A stretch of 38,297 nucleotides of DNA from an uncultured Pseudomonadota bacterium (GTDB lineage Bacteria > Myxococcota_A > Polyangia > HGW-17). The position numbers and the translations under genes are program-made. Below, in pieces: positions 32,403-38,297 of the stretch (position 1 is its first letter; each line of letters opens with the position of its first letter). Under the pieces are notes generated by a model. It made no database searches, was not told the DNA's origin, and saw nothing but the letters and a program-made list of their open reading frames with translations. Location: assembly GCA_938004375.1 (NCBI GenBank), contig CALKWH010000049.1:1-38297 (forward strand), in the 5' to 3' direction.

Positions 32403-32405
32403 AGG

Positions 32406-35006
<2,601 letters not shown>

Positions 35007-35021
35007 GGTGTCCTCCTCGCC

Positions 35022-36605
35022 CTAGTACTGGGGGTTCCCGAAGGTGATGTTGGGGTTGCCGTCGCCGTCGGCCAGCGAGGTGACGGTGCAGGTCACCTCG
35101 TCACCTGAGACGGCGGTGGTGACGTCGGCCACGCGCCAGAAGTGGCCGGTGGAGCAGCCCATGCCGCCGGAGTCCGACAGGGTGACCTGGTTCTGGGCCG
35201 GATAGCCGTAGGTGGCCACGCGCCGGCCGCCGCAGTAGATGTTGACGACCGGGTGCGTGATGATGCCGGCGGCGCCGTAGTAGTAGTCCACGCCGATGCG
35301 GTAGGTCTCGCCGTTGCCGGGCACGTCGATGTTGGTGTTCTCGGGGGTGATCCCCTGGCTGTCGAAGATGTTGTCGAGGTCCAGGCGCGGGTTCTTGCAG
35401 TTGCCGTGGTTGGTGGTCCAGTATGGGCCGAGCTTGGTGTCCTCGCAGTTGGGCAGATCGGTGGCGATCAGGCTCCAGTCGGCGTGGCTCCAGTTATCGG
35501 CCTTGCAGTTGTCGTACGAGCAGTCATAGGTCGAGCAGAAGGCCGTGCCCAGGCCCTGCTTCATCAGGTGCAGGTCCACGTCGGTGACGTCGTGGTTGTC
35601 CCAGCAGGTCTCCACGCGCAGGCCGGGGCCGGCCACGCGCAGGATGAACACGCACTCGTAGTAGTCCACCGGCGTGTAGTAGACGCGCATGACGATGGTG
35701 TACTCGCCCGAGAGGGTGAAGTTCAGCGTGATCTCCTCGGTGGTGGCGACGTAGCCCAGGCCGTTGGAGCCGTTCACCGAGTAGGAGGTGACGCCGAGGA
35801 CCTCGTCGCAGGGGCCGGTGGAGACGCGCCACTCCCACCGGTAGGCGGTGCCGCTGTAGTAGTTGCCGCCGTCGAGGACGAAGTCCTTGTAGGGCTCGGC
35901 GCCCTGGAGGGTGATGTCGTTGGAGCTCGGGCAGTTGATGGGGGGCTCGCAGCACAGGCCGTCGTCGATGCAGCCGTTACAGTCGTTGTCCAGGCCGTCG
36001 CAGGACTCGGGTCCCGGGGAGATCCCGCCCTCGCAGGGGCCCCAGGTGCCGAACTCGCCGGAGGTGCGCAGGCAGATCTGCTGGCCGTCGGCGCAGGCGC
36101 CCTCGCCGCGGCGCCCCGGGGGGCCGGCGAAGCAGGCGCGCACGGCGCCCGGGAGGCAGACGGTGGAACCGCCGTCGTCGATCTGGCCGTCGCAGTCGTC
36201 GTCCAGGCCGTTGTTGTCGACCTCGCTGCCCTGGCAGCCAGAGGGCACCGGGGAATCGCAGGGGATCTTCTGTTCGTCGGTGCAGTTGCCGGTGTCCACG
36301 TCGAACTGGTAGGGGTTGTCGTTGGTGCTGTCGTTGCCGCCGTCGTTGTTGTTGTTATTGTTGCCGCCGCAGTGCGGGTGGTTCAGACAGTCCAGATCCT
36401 GGCAGTCCTCGAGGCCGTCGCCGTCGTTGTCGACGCCGTCGGTGCAGACCTCGTTTCCGGTGTTGTTCGAATTGTTGGAGTTGTTGATATTGTTTGTGTT
36501 ATTAGCGTTGTTCAACAGGCCGCTGTCGGGGTCGTTGATGTAGCTCACGCCCTCACAACCAATAATAAAGAAAGTTATCAACAGAGCGGAGATGGCTTGT
36601 CTCAT
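35022..36605 (-). CDS. MopE-like Cys/Asp-rich lipoprotein
   Basis: The 527 aa predicted lipoprotein begins MRQAISALLITFFIIGC (lipidated Cys17). Two Asn-rich linkers follow (about 31-51 and 80-97). Between and after them are MopE-like metal-binding motifs of the E-x-C-D-G-x-D-N-D-C-D-G type, namely CTDGVDNDGDGLEDC, EVDNNGLDDDCDGQIDDG and CDGLDNDCNGCIDDG. A beta-sandwich region (about 225-330) and a C-terminal domain with many Cys (VETCWDNHDVTDVDLHLMK onward) complete it. The MopE motif family was first described in a copper-binding Methylococcus surface protein; copper binding here is unproven. CGGGAG lies before the ATG. It is upstream of, and in the same transcript direction as, the TSP3/vWA gene, probably forming one operon. 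Confidence 0.86.
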   Translation of the reverse strand: MRQAISALLITFFIIGCEGVSYINDPDSGLLNNANNTNNINNSNNSNNTGNEVCTDGVDNDGDGLEDCQDLDCLNHPHCGGNNNNNNDGGNDSTNDNPYQFDVDTGNCTDEQKIPCDSPVPSGCQGSEVDNNGLDDDCDGQIDDGGSTVCLPGAVRACFAGPPGRRGEGACADGQQICLRTSGEFGTWGPCEGGISPGPESCDGLDNDCNGCIDDGLCCEPPINCPSSNDITLQGAEPYKDFVLDGGNYYSGTAYRWEWRVSTGPCDEVLGVTSYSVNGSNGLGYVATTEEITLNFTLSGEYTIVMRVYYTPVDYYECVFILRVAGPGLRVETCWDNHDVTDVDLHLMKQGLGTAFCSTYDCSYDNCKADNWSHADWSLIATDLPNCEDTKLGPYWTTNHGNCKNPRLDLDNIFDSQGITPENTNIDVPGNGETYRIGVDYYYGAAGIITHPVVNIYCGGRRVATYGYPAQNQVTLSDSGGMGCSTGHFWRVADVTTAVSGDEVTCTVTSLADGDGNPNITFGNPQY

Positions 36606-36685
36606 AGTGGCAACTCCCGGTGCAGACCCCTATAAAGCTAGCACAGGGCCATTCATTTTTCCATGGGCAGTTTGGGAAAAGGCCG
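36606..36685 (-). other. 80-bp gap between dapB and the MopE-like lipoprotein gene
   Basis: The gap is AT-richer than its surroundings and probably holds the promoter of the lipoprotein operon. On the minus strand GCTTTATAGG about 25 bp before the ATG contains a TATAGG-like -10 box, but no matching -35 box is seen. I see no clear terminator for dapB. Confidence 0.3.
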
Positions 36686-37438
36686 CTACAGACCCAGGAC
36701 GGCGCGCATGGCGTAGCGCCCCGGGGGACGCCCGACGAGCCAGCGGGCGGCCAGCCAGGCACCATTAGCAAAGATGATGCGATCGGAAGCGCGGTGGGTC
36801 AGTTCCAGGCGCTCGCCGTCCCCCAGGAAGAAGACGGTGTGCTCGCCCACCACGTCGCCCCCGCGCACGGCGGCGACCCCGATGCCGCCAGTGGGCCGAC
36901 CCTCTCCGAGGCCGGGGCCGTGGAAGAGACGGGGATCGGTGTCCCGTCCGCGACCCGCCTGGACGTGGGCCACCAGGGTCTGCGCGCTGCCCGAGGGAGC
37001 GTCCTTCTTGTGACGGTGATGGGCCTCGACGATCTCGACATCCCAGGCGTCCGGGGTCAGCGTGGCGGCCGCGCGCTCGGTGAGTACCCACAGCAGGTTC
37101 ATGCCAACGCTGAAATTGGTGGTGCAGATCAGGGGGGTCACGGCTGCCGCGGCCGCGAGACCGGGCTCGTGGCGGGTGTCGAGGCCGGTGGTGCCGATCA
37201 CGCACGGCGCCGGGTGACGGGGGAGCCGCTCCAGCAGCACGAGGGTCCCGGCCGGGCTGGAGAAGTCGAGGACGAGGCCCGCGCGCGGCAGCACCTGGTC
37301 GAGGGCGGCGCCCAGGTCGGGGTGGGTGCGAGCGTCCACGGGAAGGCACCGGTGACCGGCGGCCTCCACGAGGCGGGTGAGCGCCTGGCCCATGCGGCCT
37401 TCGGCGCCCAGGATCAGGACGTCAATGGATGTGATCAT
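36686..37438 (-). CDS. dapB: 4-hydroxy-tetrahydrodipicolinate reductase
   Basis: DapB reduces the dihydrodipicolinate precursor with NAD(P)H in lysine and diaminopimelate synthesis. The 250 aa protein has the cofactor loop GAEGRMG (residues 11-17), VLDFSSP, IGTTG, the tetramer motif TTNFSVGMNLL and the catalytic signature EAHHRHKKDAPSGS. H140 and K144 correspond to the E. coli H159 and K163 catalytic pair. The length is slightly short but complete. The ATG at 37438 follows AGGAGG and lies inside the end of the upstream TPR gene (17-bp overlap), so translation is probably coupled. Confidence 0.96.
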   Translation of the reverse strand: MITSIDVLILGAEGRMGQALTRLVEAAGHRCLPVDARTHPDLGAALDQVLPRAGLVLDFSSPAGTLVLLERLPRHPAPCVIGTTGLDTRHEPGLAAAAAVTPLICTTNFSVGMNLLWVLTERAAATLTPDAWDVEIVEAHHRHKKDAPSGSAQTLVAHVQAGRGRDTDPRLFHGPGLGEGRPTGGIGVAAVRGGDVVGEHTVFFLGDGERLELTHRASDRIIFANGAWLAARWLVGRPPGRYAMRAVLGL

Positions 37439-38249
37439 GGTGGGGATCCTCCTGGGGCGCGGGCGGCGTCGGGGCGGGCGGCACCGGGGTCATCGGCGTG
37501 TCCGGGGTCATCGGCGTGTCCGGGGTCATCGTCGGGGCGGGCGCCGGGACCTCCGGGGCCGGACCCCCGAGCTCCTTTCTCACGGCCTCCAAGGCCAGTT
37601 GGAGCGCGTTGCGCTCCTCCTCGTGGCGTGCCAGGGCCACGGCCTTCTCGAGCGCGGCCTTGGCGGCGGGCCAGTCCTTCTTCTGCCGGGCGACCTGGAC
37701 CGACACGTCGTGGAAGAACAGTTTCTCCTCGTCGCCGGCTTTGTCCAGGTCCGCACCGGCCAGCGTCAAGACGCGGGCAGCCTCGGCGGCGGAGCCCGGG
37801 TTCTGCAGCAGCAAGTAGGCGAGCCAGATCCGGGCCATGCGATCGGGCTCGAGGCGGCGCAGGGTCTCCAGTCCCTCGGTGGCCTTCCCCGAGAACCACA
37901 GCGCCAGGCCCAGCTCCAGGTGGAGCCGACGATCTTCGGGGTACGTCTTCGAAAGGGGCGTCAGGAGTTCGACGGCCTTGTCGTAGAGACCGGCCTGGCG
38001 GGCCAGGATGCCGGCCTCCCGGGTGAAGGCCTCGTCCAAGCGGCCGGTGACGGTGAGCCGGGACATGTGGGCCTCGTAGGCCAGCCGGTATTCGCCGCGG
38101 CCCACGTGAAATCGCACCTTCAGGCGATAATACTCGGGGTCGGTCGCCCGCTCGGCGGCCAGCTCGTTGAGCAGGGTCTCGGCCATCTGGGAGCGGCCCT
38201 TCTCGATGTAGAACGGGAGGAGGCGCCACTTGACCACCAAGTTGGAGGG
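37422..38249 (-). CDS. TPR-like protein, 5' end missing
   Basis: The 275 visible codons form helical pairs of TPR type, for example GRSQMAETLLNELAAERATD, GEYRLAYEAHMSRLTVTG and GLYDKAVELLTPLSKTYPED. The true N-terminus is beyond the contig: the five codons upstream of 38249 (reading MLFRS) come from adapter sequence. A Pro/Thr-rich tail with 18-bp repeats encoding MTPDTP ends the protein, followed by QEDPHHDHIH, a possible metal-binding His cluster. No function can be assigned. It overlaps dapB by 17 bp. Confidence 0.8.
   Translation of the reverse strand, partial: PSNLVVKWRLLPFYIEKGRSQMAETLLNELAAERATDPEYYRLKVRFHVGRGEYRLAYEAHMSRLTVTGRLDEAFTREAGILARQAGLYDKAVELLTPLSKTYPEDRRLHLELGLALWFSGKATEGLETLRRLEPDRMARIWLAYLLLQNPGSAAEAARVLTLAGADLDKAGDEEKLFFHDVSVQVARQKKDWPAAKAALEKAVALARHEEERNALQLALEAVRKELGGPAPEVPAPAPTMTPDTPMTPDTPMTPVPPAPTPPAPQEDPHHDHIH
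37486..37530 (-). repeat. 18-bp tandem repeat x2.5 in the TPR gene 3' end
   Basis: The plus-strand unit GGGGTCATCGGCGTGTCC occurs at 37486-37503 and 37504-37521, then half a unit. Read on the minus strand it encodes the hexapeptide repeat M-T-P-D-T-P. The frame is kept, as in the other minisatellites of this window. Confidence 0.94.
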
Positions 38250-38297
38250 AGATCGGAAGAGCACACGTCTGAACTCCAGTCACCGAATACGAACTCG
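38250..38297 (+). other. Illumina P7/TruSeq index adapter (not genomic)
   Basis: 38250-38283 matches the TruSeq indexed adapter exactly (AGATCGGAAGAGCACACG onward to ...CAGTCAC). An 8-base index-like CGAATACG (38284-38291) follows, then AACTCG, one mismatch from the expected ATCTCG. Genomic sequence ends at about 38249. Confidence 0.98.

Overview
The window is a 38.3 kb high-GC contig with Illumina library adapter sequence at both ends (1-50 and 38250-38297). Genomic sequence therefore runs only from about 51 to 38249, and both terminal genes are cut. Gene content suggests a Gram-negative, Myxococcota/Bradymonadota-like ('deltaproteobacterial') organism. The reasons are a gspC-to-gspN type II secretion cluster with a GspN of the AsmA-like kind, and outer-surface lipoproteins carrying thrombospondin type-3 (TSP3), DUF4215-like and MopE-like Cys/Asp repeats. 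This assignment is inference; no rRNA or tRNA gene is present.

Layout. 51-3319 (+): a truncated TPR protein followed by rsmA. 3515-17834 (+): a nearly gapless type II secretion system (T2SS) operon, gspC-D-E-F-G-H-I-J-K-L-M-N, without the prepilin peptidase gene gspO. 17840-20879 (-): a histidine kinase, an OmpR-type regulator, a YitT-family membrane protein and a DUF2505-like SRPBCC protein. 20961-22893 (+): an EamA-type exporter and signal peptidase I. 23017-27811 (+): a DUF2007/zinc-ribbon protein, a YbjN-like protein, an acyl-CoA ligase, dihydroorotase and an unknown protein, ending in a 9-bp tandem array. 27904-30537 (-): a lipoprotein, an unknown Cys-containing protein and a radical SAM enzyme, overlapping end to start. 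30738-32402 (+): SDR-type threonine 3-dehydrogenase and a lipoprotein DsbA. 32406-36605 (-): two large cysteine-rich surface lipoproteins. 36686-38249 (-): a truncated TPR protein overlapping dapB.

How the genes fit together. Much of the window serves the cell envelope. The T2SS exports folded proteins, LepB removes signal peptides, the lipoprotein DsbA can form disulfides outside the cytoplasm, and two Cys-rich lipoproteins next to it are plausible clients. pyrC, dapB, tdh and fadD are ordinary metabolism.

Unexplained structure. (1) Short, very AT-rich codon islands, 13-40 nt long, lie inside many otherwise GC-rich genes from about 2.3 to 22.3 kb. (2) In-frame minisatellites encode disordered tails or loops in RsmA, GspD, GspI, GspJ, GspL and the last TPR protein, and three arrays share a GGACAG core. 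(3) A related (Ser-Asp-Gly)n array lies immediately behind, and in frame with, the stop codon of an unknown gene. (4) Operator-like repeats occur at several promoters. I see no CRISPR array, insertion sequence, phage gene or clear defence or toxin system.
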